Shown one piece after another: positions 13,989 through 21,965 of a DNA stretch of 54,036 bases. Source of the stretch: an uncultured Oscillospiraceae bacterium. GTDB taxonomy: Bacteria > Bacillota > Clostridia > Oscillospirales > Oscillospiraceae. The stretch spans positions 1-54,036 of the forward strand of contig CAJUCA010000005.1 of NCBI GenBank assembly GCA_910585265.1. Reading direction: 5' to 3'. The notes beneath the pieces are model-generated. The model did no database searches. It was not told the origin of the DNA and worked only from the letters and a program-made list of their open reading frames with translations. Every line of letters begins with the position of its first letter. Within the stretch, counting starts at the first letter, position 1. Made by a program: the position numbers and the translations under genes.

Positions 13989-14022
13989 AGCCGCCGGACC
14001 TGTTCCACGGTCCGGCGGCTTT
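13989..14022 (+). terminator. Terminator after the LacI gene
   Basis: AGCCGCCGGACC / GGTCCGGCGGCT stem of 12 bp with an 8-nt loop and a short T-run, 22 bp before the malQ start. Confidence 0.75.
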
Positions 14023-14043
14023 GACGAAAGGTGGAACCTTCTG

Positions 14044-15528
14044 ATGCGATCCGCCGGCATTTTAATGCCCATCTCCTCCCTGCCCTCCCCCTGCGGCATC
14101 GGCTCCCTGGGGCAGGCCGCCCGGGACTTTGTGGACTTCCTGGCCGCCGCCGGGCAGTCCTACTGGCAGATCCTGCCCATCTGCCCCACCAGCTACGGGG
14201 ACTCCCCCTACCAGTCCTTCTCCTCCTTTGCCGGAAACCCCTATTTCATCGACCTGGACACCCTGGCGGACTGGGGCTTTCTGGAGCCGTCCGATTACCG
14301 GGACATTGACTGGGGAAGCGACCCTTCCAAAGTGGACTACGGGCTGATGTACCGGGAGCGGTTCGCCGTCCTGCGCAAGGCCTGTGCCCGGATGGGCCGG
14401 GGGGACCTGTTCGAGCTGCGGGGCGTCCTCCCCAACGCCCGCTGGCTGGACGACTACGCCCTGTTCATGGCCCTCAAGGACAAATTCGGCGGGGCGTCCT
14501 GGTTCCAGTGGCCGGAGGAGCTGCGGCGGCGTGACCCCGCCGCCCTGCGTGCCGCCAAACAGGAGCTGCGGGAGGACATCCGGTTCTGGACCACAGTCCA
14601 GCTCCTCTTTTTCAACCAGTGGTGGAATCTGAAGGAGTACGCCAACGGGAAGGGTGTGTCCATCATCGGCGACCTGCCCATCTACGTGGCGGGGGACAGC
14701 GCGGACGTGTGGGCCAACCGGACCCAGTTCCAGCTGGACGAAAACCTCCTCCCCACCGAGGTGGCCGGCTGTCCCCCCGACGGCTTCGCCGCCGACGGCC
14801 AGCTCTGGGGCAACCCCCTCTTTGACTGGGAACGGATGCGGGAGGACGGCTACCAGTGGTGGCTGGAGCGCGTGGCCTTCCAGCTGGAGATCTATGACGT
14901 GCTGCGCATCGACCACTTCCGGGGCTTCGAGTCCTATTACGCCATCCCCTACGGGGAGGCTACCGCCAAAAACGGCCGCTGGCGTCCCGGCCCCGGCCTG
15001 GACTTCTTCCGGGCCGTCCACGAAAAGCTGGGGCGGCAGAACATCATCGCCGAGGACCTGGGCTTCCTCACCGACCCGGTGCGGGAGCTGCTGCGGGAGA
15101 CGGGCTACCCCGGCATGAAGGTGCTGGAGCTGGCCTTTGACAGCCGGGACCCCGCCCCCGGCTACCTGCCCCACTGCTACCCCGCCAACTGCGTGGCCTA
15201 CCCCGGCACCCACGACAACGACACCATCCTGGGCTGGCTGGCCCACGCCGACCCCAAAGACGCCGCCTTCGCCAAGGCGTACCTGCGCCTGAACCGGCGG
15301 GAGGGCTACCACTGGGGCATGATCCGCGCCGCCTGGGCCTCCCCGGCGGATCTGGCGGTGATCCAGGCCCAGGATCTGCTGGGCCTGGGCAGCGAGGCCC
15401 GGATGAACACCCCCTCCACCCTGGGGGGGAACTGGCAGTGGCGGGCCCTGCCCGGGGCCTTCCCTCCCCGCCTGGCCCGCCGCCTGCGCCGGGAGATGGA
15501 GGTATACCAGCGCGCCCCCCGGCCCTGA
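14044..15528 (+). CDS. malQ: 4-alpha-glucanotransferase (amylomaltase, GH77)
   Basis: 494 residues, the normal bacterial length. GH77 features are the N-terminal GILMPISSLPSPCGIGSLG, the nucleophile region YDVLRIDHFRGFESYYAIP, the acid/base region NIIAEDLGFLT, and GTHDNDT near the C-terminus. It transfers glucan segments between maltodextrins and supports use of the sugars imported by the upstream transporter. AAAGGTGG precedes the ATG at 14044. No promoter was seen between it and the LacI terminator, so it may depend on read-through. Confidence 0.95.
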   Translation: MRSAGILMPISSLPSPCGIGSLGQAARDFVDFLAAAGQSYWQILPICPTSYGDSPYQSFSSFAGNPYFIDLDTLADWGFLEPSDYRDIDWGSDPSKVDYGLMYRERFAVLRKACARMGRGDLFELRGVLPNARWLDDYALFMALKDKFGGASWFQWPEELRRRDPAALRAAKQELREDIRFWTTVQLLFFNQWWNLKEYANGKGVSIIGDLPIYVAGDSADVWANRTQFQLDENLLPTEVAGCPPDGFAADGQLWGNPLFDWERMREDGYQWWLERVAFQLEIYDVLRIDHFRGFESYYAIPYGEATAKNGRWRPGPGLDFFRAVHEKLGRQNIIAEDLGFLTDPVRELLRETGYPGMKVLELAFDSRDPAPGYLPHCYPANCVAYPGTHDNDTILGWLAHADPKDAAFAKAYLRLNRREGYHWGMIRAAWASPADLAVIQAQDLLGLGSEARMNTPSTLGGNWQWRALPGAFPPRLARRLRREMEVYQRAPRP

Positions 15529-15537
15529 CCCGCGCAA

Positions 15538-15571
15538 AACGGCCCCGCCCTCCAATGAGAGCGGGGCCGTT
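15538..15571. terminator. Terminator between malQ and the hydrolase gene
   Basis: AACGGCCCCGC / GCGGGGCCGTT, 11 bp with a 12-nt loop, between two converging genes. There is no long T-run on either side. Confidence 0.75.
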
Positions 15572-15574
15572 CCA

Positions 15575-16525
15575 TTATCCCATATGCTTGCCGAGGAACC
15601 CCTCCACCGTGGCCCAGTACGTCTCCGGAGCCACGCCGGACGCCTCCCCGTGGGCCGCGCCGGGGACGGACAGCTTCTCCTTGTCCGGGCTGGCGCACGC
15701 ATCATACACCACGTCCAGCATCCAATAGGGCACGAAGTCGTCCTCCTCCCCGTGGATGAACAGGATGGGCAGGCTGGTCTTTGCCACCTGATCCGCCGCC
15801 GACGCCTCCTTGAAGCCGTACCCCGCCCGGATCTGGGTCACCAGGGAGGCCGCGTCCAGCACCGGGAAGGCGGGCAGGCCAAACATCTCCTTCAGCTGCC
15901 CCGCGAACTCGTCCCACACGGAGGAGTAGCCGCAGTCCTCAATGACGCACTTCACCGCGGGGGACAGATCCTCCTCCCCGGCGGTCATCATCACCGTGGC
16001 CCCGCCCATGGACACGCCGAACAGCACCACCTCCGCCTGGGGGTCCTGCTCCACGATGGCGTCCACCCAGTCCACAATGTCCCGCCGCTCCGGCCAGCCC
16101 ATTCCGGCGTACCGCCCCCCGCTGCGCTCATGTGAGCGGGCGGCGGGGGCCAGCACGCTGTACCCCATCTCGTAAAACTTCGCGGCGAACTTGCCCCCGT
16201 ACTGGGGGATGGAGCCATAGCCGTGGCAGACCACGGCGTATTGGTGGCTGCCCTCCCGGGGAAGATAGAGGGCGTGAAGCTCCAGCCCGTCGTGGCTGGT
16301 GAGCCAGCGGTCCTCACTGTGCCCGGCAAACCAGGCGTACTCCCCCTCCAGCTCCAGGTTGTCCAGGTCATGGGCACTGAGCATACCGCCCCCCTGGGGG
16401 TCCAGGGCGAAGCGGAACAGGTAGTTCCCGGCGAAGGCCAGCCCTCCCGCCGCCAGCACCAGCAGGACCGCCAGGGCGATGAGGGCAATTTTCAGCCCCC
16501 GGCGTTTTTTCCCGACCTTCTCCAT
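15575..16525 (-). CDS. Membrane-anchored alpha/beta hydrolase
   Basis: 316 residues. A basic N-terminus (KKRRG) and one membrane helix (about residues 13-35) place the catalytic domain outside the cell. The hydrolase fold shows YAVVCHGYG (oxyanion region), the nucleophile elbow FGVSMGGATV, the acid in HGEEDDFVP and the histidine in GAAHGEA. The substrate is unknown; esterase or peptidase activity is possible. It begins 3 nt after the flavoprotein stop, so it is co-transcribed from the promoter at 17744-17772. Confidence 0.85.
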   Translation of the reverse strand: MEKVGKKRRGLKIALIALAVLLVLAAGGLAFAGNYLFRFALDPQGGGMLSAHDLDNLELEGEYAWFAGHSEDRWLTSHDGLELHALYLPREGSHQYAVVCHGYGSIPQYGGKFAAKFYEMGYSVLAPAARSHERSGGRYAGMGWPERRDIVDWVDAIVEQDPQAEVVLFGVSMGGATVMMTAGEEDLSPAVKCVIEDCGYSSVWDEFAGQLKEMFGLPAFPVLDAASLVTQIRAGYGFKEASAADQVAKTSLPILFIHGEEDDFVPYWMLDVVYDACASPDKEKLSVPGAAHGEASGVAPETYWATVEGFLGKHMG

Positions 16526-16528
16526 GGC

Positions 16529-17695
16529 TTACACCGCCCCGGCCATGGCCTTTGCCAGCTCCCCCATCTGCGCCCGGTTTTCCTCCGTGGCGGCGGAGCG
16601 AATGGTGATTTTCGGCTCCAGGATGGTCAGGCCCTTCATGGCCTCCAGCTCGCCCAGCATGGTTCTCAGGGCGGTGGGGCCCCAGGAGCCGTTCTCCATC
16701 AGGCCCACGGCCCGGTCCCGGAAGCCCTTGTGCTTCAGCCGGGCCAGGAACTGGGCCATGGGCGGGAACACCCCCCCGTCGTAGCTGGACGCCGCCAGCA
16801 CCAGCCCGCTGTACCGGAAGGCCCCGGCCACCGCCTCCGCCCAGTCCCGGCGGGTGAGGTCCATGGCCTCCACCGCCAGCCCCTGGGCCTTCAGCAGCTC
16901 CGCCAGCTCCAGGGCGGCCCGGGCGGTGTTCCCGTGGATGGAGGCGTAGGCCACCAGCACGCCCTTCTCCTCCGGGACATAGCGGCTCCAGAGATCGTAC
17001 TTCTCCAGGGCCAGGGTCAGCCCCTCCCCGGACAGCACCGGGCCGTGGAGGGGGCACACCCGCTTGATGTCCAACGCCGCCGCCTTTTTCAGCAGGGCCT
17101 GCACCTGTACGCCGTACTTGCCCACAATGTTCAGGTAGTACCGTCGCCCCTCGTCCACCCAGGGGGAGTCCGGGTCGGCGTCCCCGAAGCGGCCGAAGCC
17201 GTCGGCGGAGAACAGGGTGCCGCTGGCCTTCTCAAAGGACAGCATCACCTCCGGCCAGTGCACCATGGGGGCCATGGTGAACGCCAGGGTGTGCTCCCCC
17301 AGGGACAGCTCCTCCCCCTCCTTCACCACCAGGGCCCGATCCCCGTAGTCCAGCCCGGTGAAGGCCGCCAGCATGGGGAAGGTCTTGGCGTTGCCCACCA
17401 GCTTCATGTCCGGGTACTTGTCCGCCAGGACGCGGACGCCGCCCGCGTGATCCGGCTCCATGTGGTGGATCACCAGGTAATCTGGGGCGCGGCCCTCCAG
17501 GATCTCCTCCAGGTTGGCCAGCCACTCCTCCAGCTTCCGGGAGTCCACCGTGTCCAGCACCGCCGCCTTCTCGTCCAGGATCACCCAGGAGTTGTAGCTG
17601 ACGCCGTTGGGCACGGCGTACTGGCTTTCAAACAGATCCAAATCCCCGTCGAAGCAGCCCGCCGGGCGGATTGCCGGGTCAAATGTGGTATTCAT
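16529..17695 (-). CDS. A-type flavoprotein (FprA-like flavodiiron protein)
   Basis: 388 residues. The N-terminal metallo-beta-lactamase-like domain carries the di-iron motif HMEPDH (about residues 78-83). Later ligands are in MVHWPEVM and PLHGPVL. The C-terminal flavodoxin domain (VLVAYASIHGNTARA) binds FMN. Flavodiiron proteins reduce O2 to water or NO to N2O and protect anaerobes. Electrons may come from a rubredoxin such as the one at 41269. It has its own promoter and leads a two-gene operon with the hydrolase. Confidence 0.93.
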   Translation of the reverse strand: MNTTFDPAIRPAGCFDGDLDLFESQYAVPNGVSYNSWVILDEKAAVLDTVDSRKLEEWLANLEEILEGRAPDYLVIHHMEPDHAGGVRVLADKYPDMKLVGNAKTFPMLAAFTGLDYGDRALVVKEGEELSLGEHTLAFTMAPMVHWPEVMLSFEKASGTLFSADGFGRFGDADPDSPWVDEGRRYYLNIVGKYGVQVQALLKKAAALDIKRVCPLHGPVLSGEGLTLALEKYDLWSRYVPEEKGVLVAYASIHGNTARAALELAELLKAQGLAVEAMDLTRRDWAEAVAGAFRYSGLVLAASSYDGGVFPPMAQFLARLKHKGFRDRAVGLMENGSWGPTALRTMLGELEAMKGLTILEPKITIRSAATEENRAQMGELAKAMAGAV

Positions 17696-17743
17696 TACAG
17701 GTCACTGCCTTCCTTAAAATATGGTGTAGGTTGATCTCCCCCG

Positions 17744-17772
17744 ATCTTACTATGGACGGCCCCTCCCGTCAA
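17744..17772 (-). promoter_or_regulatory. Promoter of the flavoprotein operon
   Basis: Minus strand TTGACG (17772-17767), 17 bp, TAAGAT (17749-17744). Confidence 0.7.
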
Positions 17773-17805
17773 GCGGCAATTTGCCCAGATCCCGGCGGTT
17801 TTCCC

Positions 17806-17834
17806 TTGACTTTCCCAAGCGGCTCTGCTATGAT
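17806..17834 (+). promoter_or_regulatory. degV-like gene promoter
   Basis: TTGACT (17806-17811), 17 bp, TATGAT (17829-17834). It starts a short leader before the ATG at 17869. Confidence 0.75.
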
Positions 17835-17868
17835 GTGATTATCAATATGATGTTTGGGGTTTTTTTGT

Positions 17869-18705
17869 ATGAGCTTTAAAATCATTGTTGACAGCTGCTG
17901 TGACCTCAGCCCCGAGGTGCTGTCCACCGGGGTGTACCAGAGCATCCCCCTCACCATCCACGTGGGGGACAGCGAGTTCCGGGACGATGAAACCCTCCGC
18001 ACCGAGGTGCTGGTGGACGCCATGGCCATGTGCCAGGAGGCGTCCCACACCGCCTGCCCCGCCCCGGCGGAGTATCTGGCGGCCTACGAGGCGGCGGAGG
18101 GGGACGTGTACGTGGTCACCCTGTCCGCCCTGCTGTCCGGCTCCCACAACAGCGCGTGGCAGGCCGCCCAGATCTTCCGGGAGGAGCACCCGGACCGGAA
18201 CATCCACGTGTTCAACTCCTGCTCCGCCTCCGCCGGGGAGACCCACATCGCCCTGGCCCTGTCCAAGCTGGCCTCCTCCGGAATGCCCTTCGGGGAGGTG
18301 GTGGCAGAGATGGACCGCCGCATCGCCCAGATGAACACCCTGTTCGTGCTGGAGAACCTGGACGTGCTGCGCAAGGCCGGGCGGCTCACCCGGGTGCAGT
18401 CCCTGGTCACCGGCGCGCTGCGGGTGAAGCTGGTGATGGGCTCCACCCCCCAGGGGGAGATCATGCGCCACGGACAGGCCCTGTCCATCAAGCAGGCCCT
18501 GAACAAGCTGTGCGCCATCATGGCGGCGGACCAGCGGCACCGGGGCCGGCTCCTGTGCATCTCCCACTGCCTGTGCCGGGAGCGGGCGGAGTACCTGCGG
18601 GCCCTGGCCTTCAAGACCTGCGACTTCGCCGACGTGCGCATTGAGGAGGCCCGGGGGATCAGCTCCTTCTACGCCAACTCCGGGGGCATTGTGGCGGCGT
18701 ATTGA
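17869..18705 (+). CDS. DegV family fatty-acid-binding protein
   Basis: 278 residues from the ATG at 17869 (MSFKIIVDSCCDLS); the ribosome site is weak. DegV/FakB proteins bind one acyl chain between two domains. FakB members present it to FakA for phosphorylation. Conserved blocks seen are IIVDSCCDLSPE, VVTLSALLSGSHNSAWQAA and FVLENLDVLRKAGRLTRVQS. No FakA kinase gene is nearby. Monocistronic, with a terminator at 18724-18754. Confidence 0.9.
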   Translation: MSFKIIVDSCCDLSPEVLSTGVYQSIPLTIHVGDSEFRDDETLRTEVLVDAMAMCQEASHTACPAPAEYLAAYEAAEGDVYVVTLSALLSGSHNSAWQAAQIFREEHPDRNIHVFNSCSASAGETHIALALSKLASSGMPFGEVVAEMDRRIAQMNTLFVLENLDVLRKAGRLTRVQSLVTGALRVKLVMGSTPQGEIMRHGQALSIKQALNKLCAIMAADQRHRGRLLCISHCLCRERAEYLRALAFKTCDFADVRIEEARGISSFYANSGGIVAAY

Positions 18706-18723
18706 GCAAATTGAATCAAGACG

Positions 18724-18754
18724 GGGCCGCGGAGGACAGTGCCGCGGCCCTTTT
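18724..18754 (+). terminator. Terminator of the degV-like gene
   Basis: GGGCCGCGG / CCGCGGCCC stem with a 9-nt loop and TTTT. Confidence 0.8.
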
Positions 18755-18871
18755 CTTTCGCAAGTCTTAAAAAACTTTCCCTTCCCACAGGGGGCACTCT
18801 ATGTTATAATTGCGATATCATTTGGCAAACTAAGGCGGGCGGGCCGCGCCCGTCCACAACAGAAAGCTGGG

Positions 18872-20074
18872 ATGAATTTGATGCAGTATGACGCGCTGGT
18901 GGTGGGCGCGGGCTACGCCGGGGCCATCACCGCCCGCCGCCTGGCGGAGGATGGCGGTAAAAAGGTGCTGGTGCTGGAGCGCCGCCCCCACGTGGCCGGC
19001 AACGCCTACGACTGCCCCGACGCAGCCGGGGTGCTGATCCACCAGTACGGCCCCCATATCTTCCACACCAACGACAGGCGGGTGTTCGACTACCTGTCCC
19101 GGTTCACCAAATGGCGGCGTTACCAGCACCGGGTGATCGCCAACCTGCCCCGGGATAATCCCGAGGTGGTGCCGGCCCACAAGACCACGGACGGGCGCTT
19201 CTTCTTCCCCGTCCCCTTCAACCTGGACTCCATGAAGAACGCCTTCGGCATGGAGGAGGGGAAGCGGCTGGGTCAAAAGCTGCTGGACGCCTACCCCGCC
19301 CAGAGCCAGGTTACCATCCTGGAGCTGCGGCAGAACCCCGACCCGGAGATCGCCGCCATCGCGGACTATGTGTATGAGCACGTATTCGTCCACTACACCA
19401 TGAAGCAGTGGGGGCAGAAGCCGGAGGACATCGACCCCAACACCACCGCCCGGGTGCCGGTGCGCCTGTCCAGGGATGGCCGGTATTTCCAAGACGCCTA
19501 TCAGGGGATGCCCCTGGAGGGCTATACCCCCATGTTTGAGCGGATGCTGGATCACCCCAACATCACGCTGGAGCTGAACACGGACGCGCTGAAGCGGCTG
19601 AAGCTGGAGGACGGCAGGATTCTGCTGGACGGCGAACCCTTCGGCGGCACCGTGATCTACACCGGGCAGGCCGACGAGCTGTTTGGCTTCCGGTTCGGCC
19701 CCCTGCCCTACCGCACCCTGGACTTCGGGTTCGAGACCCTGCCGCAGGACGCATTCCAGACCCACGGCACGGTGAACTATACCGTGGATCAGCCCTACAC
19801 CCGCATCACCGAATTCAAGCACCTCACCGGGCAGGAGAAGCCGGATGCCACCACCATCATGAAGGAGTACTCCAAAGCCTGCACGGGGGCGGACGGCGAG
19901 ATCCCCTATTACGCCATCATCAACCCGGAAAACAACGCCCTGTACGCCAAATACCAGGCGGAGGCGGACAAATTCCCCGGCCTGCGCCTGCTGGGCCGTC
20001 TGGCGGAGTACAAATACTATAACATGGACGCCATCGCCGCAAGGGCATTGACCCTCACAGACGGTATGCTTTGA
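18872..20074 (+). CDS. glf: UDP-galactopyranose mutase
   Basis: 400 residues from the ATG at 18872 (a second ATG lies three codons on). The FAD-binding Rossmann motif VVGAGYAGAITARRLAE is near the N-terminus, followed by ERRPHVAGNAYD and IHQYGPHIFHTND, both hallmark Glf motifs. It interconverts UDP-galactopyranose and UDP-galactofuranose for surface glycans. A TATAAT-like -10 is visible near 18804. The C-terminus (DAIAARALTLTDGML) differs from a duplicated downstream tail (20185-20241), which fits the family end better. Confidence 0.95.
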   Translation: MNLMQYDALVVGAGYAGAITARRLAEDGGKKVLVLERRPHVAGNAYDCPDAAGVLIHQYGPHIFHTNDRRVFDYLSRFTKWRRYQHRVIANLPRDNPEVVPAHKTTDGRFFFPVPFNLDSMKNAFGMEEGKRLGQKLLDAYPAQSQVTILELRQNPDPEIAAIADYVYEHVFVHYTMKQWGQKPEDIDPNTTARVPVRLSRDGRYFQDAYQGMPLEGYTPMFERMLDHPNITLELNTDALKRLKLEDGRILLDGEPFGGTVIYTGQADELFGFRFGPLPYRTLDFGFETLPQDAFQTHGTVNYTVDQPYTRITEFKHLTGQEKPDATTIMKEYSKACTGADGEIPYYAIINPENNALYAKYQAEADKFPGLRLLGRLAEYKYYNMDAIAARALTLTDGML

Positions 20075-20077
20075 AAA

Positions 20078-20112
20078 CCCAGCCGAAGCCCAGCGAAGCG
20101 GGTTCGGCTGGG
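20078..20112. repeat. Hairpin in the insert after glf
   Basis: CCCAGCCGAA / TTCGGCTGGG, 10 bp perfect with a 15-nt loop, starting four bases after the glf stop. It opens about 105 bp of GC-rich sequence that separates glf from its remnant tail. Confidence 0.6.
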
Positions 20113-20184
20113 AGAGGAGGCGCAGCGGAACGGGCGGATATCCGGCGCAGCCGGATGGAGCTGAGTGGAGCTCGTGCCGACGAG

Positions 20185-20241
20185 GACGCCATCGCCGCGA
20201 AGGCCCTGGCCCTCACCGGCGAGCTGCTCTCCCGGGTGTAG
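20185..20241 (+). pseudogene. Remnant of a glf 3' end
   Basis: The frame reads DAIAAKALALTGELLSRV-stop, parallel to the glf end DAIAARALTLTDGML-stop. The first 14 nt (GACGCCATCGCCGC) are identical and 13 of the next 18 match. The stop codon TAG is part of the REP motif GTAGGG that starts at 20238. Confidence 0.65.
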
Positions 20242-20308
20242 GGCCGCGCATTGCGCGCCCCCGCGTCCCCCCTGCACCGCGGGACGGGCGGACAATGTCC
20301 GCCCCTAC
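20238..20308. repeat. Pair of REP-like palindromes after the glf remnant
   Basis: Left unit GTAGGGCCGCGCATTGCGCG (from 20238) and a right unit at 20285-20308 identical to 839-862. The rest of the 277-bp interval before the next gene holds only the hairpin and remnant described above. Confidence 0.7.
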
Positions 20309-20351
20309 AAATGCTCCCCTATCACATATACAAGACTGGAGCGAGATAGAA

Positions 20352-21380
20352 ATGGACAAACTGATCACCTTCGCCGTCCCCTGCTACAATTCGGCGGACT
20401 ATATGGATCACTGCATTGAAACCCTGCTGTCCGCCGGGGAGGACGCGGAGATCATCCTGGTGGACGACGGCTCCGCCAGGGACGACACCCCCGCCAAATG
20501 CGACGAATGGGCGGCGAAGCACCCGGACATCATCCGGGCCATCCACCAGGAAAACGGCGGCCACGGCGAGGGCGTCAACCAGGGCATCCGCCACGCCAGG
20601 GGCCTCTATTATAAGGTGGTGGACTCGGACGACTGGCTGGACACGGACGCCCTGGCCCAGGTGGTGGCAAAGCTCCGGGAGTTCGCCGCCATGCCCGCCC
20701 CGGTGGATCTGCTCATCGCCAACTATGTCTATGAGCACGTGGAGGACAACACCCGGAAGGTGATGGGCTACAAAAACGTGTTCCCCACAGGCCAGATCTT
20801 CACCTGGGACTCCATCCGCCACTTCCGCACCTCCCAGTACCTGCTGATGCACTCGGTGATCTACCGCACCCAGCTGCTGCGGGACTGCGGGCTGGAGCTG
20901 CCCAAGCACACCTTCTATGTGGACAACATCTTCGTCTACCAGCCCCTGCCCTTCGTCAAGACCCTGTACTACATGGACCTGGATCTGTACCGCTACTTCA
21001 TCGGGCGGGCGGACCAGAGCGTGAACGAGTCCGTGATGGCGGGGCGCATCGACCAGCAGGTCCGGGTGACCAAGCAGATGATCGCCGCCCATGACGTGAT
21101 GGCCATCAAGGCCACCCAGCCCCGGCTGGGCCGCTATATGCTGAACTACCTGTCTATGATGATGTCCATCTCGTCCATTTTCTCGGTGATCGCCAACACC
21201 CCCCAGTCCCTGGGCCTGCGCACCGAGCTTTGGGAGTACCTGCGGCAGAAGAACGCCGCCCTCTACCGCCGCTGCCGCTACAAGGCCACCAACGTGGGCA
21301 CCAACATACCGGGCTACCAGGGGCGGAAGCTGTCGGTGGGGCTGTACCGCCTGGCCCGGAAAATCTACAAATTCAACTGA
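20352..21380 (+). CDS. Family 2 glycosyltransferase
   Basis: 342 residues from the ATG at 20352 (GGAG about 10 nt upstream). A GT-A fold is evident: TFAVPCYNSADYMDHCIETL, the EIILVDDGS nucleotide-sugar site, NGGHGEGVNQGIRHARG, and the metal-binding KVVDSDDWLD. It has no membrane helix. Its position after glf suggests a role in galactofuranose-containing or other surface polysaccharide, but the donor and acceptor are unknown. Thioredoxin follows after 19 nt and may be co-transcribed. Confidence 0.88.
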   Translation: MDKLITFAVPCYNSADYMDHCIETLLSAGEDAEIILVDDGSARDDTPAKCDEWAAKHPDIIRAIHQENGGHGEGVNQGIRHARGLYYKVVDSDDWLDTDALAQVVAKLREFAAMPAPVDLLIANYVYEHVEDNTRKVMGYKNVFPTGQIFTWDSIRHFRTSQYLLMHSVIYRTQLLRDCGLELPKHTFYVDNIFVYQPLPFVKTLYYMDLDLYRYFIGRADQSVNESVMAGRIDQQVRVTKQMIAAHDVMAIKATQPRLGRYMLNYLSMMMSISSIFSVIANTPQSLGLRTELWEYLRQKNAALYRRCRYKATNVGTNIPGYQGRKLSVGLYRLARKIYKFN

Positions 21381-21399
21381 CAAAAGGAGAAATGCAGCC

Positions 21400-21708
21400 A
21401 TGTCCGTACAGAACATTACCAACGAGAATTTTGATGAGATCGTCCTGCGCTCCGACAAGCCCGTGCTGGTGGACTTCTGGGCCGAGTGGTGCGGCCCCTG
21501 CCGCATGGTGTCCCCCATCGTGGACGAGATCGCCGGGGAGCGGGACGACATCGTAGTGGGCAAGGTGAACGTGGACGAGCAGAACGAACTGGCCGCCCGG
21601 TTCGGCGTGATGAGCATTCCCACCCTGCTGGTGTTCAAGGGCGGGGAGATCGTCAGCAAGGCGGTGGGCGCGCGGCCCAAGGCGGAGCTGCTGAAGCTGC
21701 TGGGTTAA
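21400..21708 (+). CDS. trxA: Thioredoxin
   Basis: 102 residues with the active-site WCGPC (residues 30-34) and the cis-proline region SIPTLLVFKGG. AAGGAG precedes the ATG. It reduces protein disulfides in the cytosol with electrons from thioredoxin reductase, which is not encoded here. It follows the glycosyltransferase closely and is ended by a strong terminator. Confidence 0.95.
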   Translation: MSVQNITNENFDEIVLRSDKPVLVDFWAEWCGPCRMVSPIVDEIAGERDDIVVGKVNVDEQNELAARFGVMSIPTLLVFKGGEIVSKAVGARPKAELLKLLG

Positions 21709-21794
21709 AGCACGCGAAGCCGCAGCGGGCGGGGGGACGGAGCCGGGACGCTTTCAGCCCCGTGCCGCCCCCCCGTCCATCCCCTTCGGAGGGC

Positions 21795-21827
21795 AGCCCT
21801 CCCCCCCCTGTGGGGGAGGGCTTTTTT
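21795..21827 (+). terminator. Terminator after trxA
   Basis: AGCCCTCCCCC / GGGGGAGGGCT with a 6-nt loop and six T residues. The 85 bp between trxA and this hairpin are GC-rich with GCGAAGC/GCAGCGG motifs like those after glf and the DUF1540 gene. Confidence 0.9.
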
Positions 21828-21858
21828 GCGCCCTTGCCCCGCCCCCTTCACGAAAGGA

Positions 21859-21886
21859 TTGCTTTTTCCCAAAAAGCTGATATACT
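21859..21886 (+). promoter_or_regulatory. Promoter of the CNNM/CorC gene
   Basis: TTGCTT (21859-21864), 16 bp, TATACT (21881-21886), giving a leader of about 75 nt. Confidence 0.6.
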
Positions 21887-21965
21887 GTAATCCGTTAGGG
21901 TCTGCGCCGCATAGAATAGGGCGGCAAATCAAACAGACCGCTGTTTTAGTAGGAGGTTATCCATC

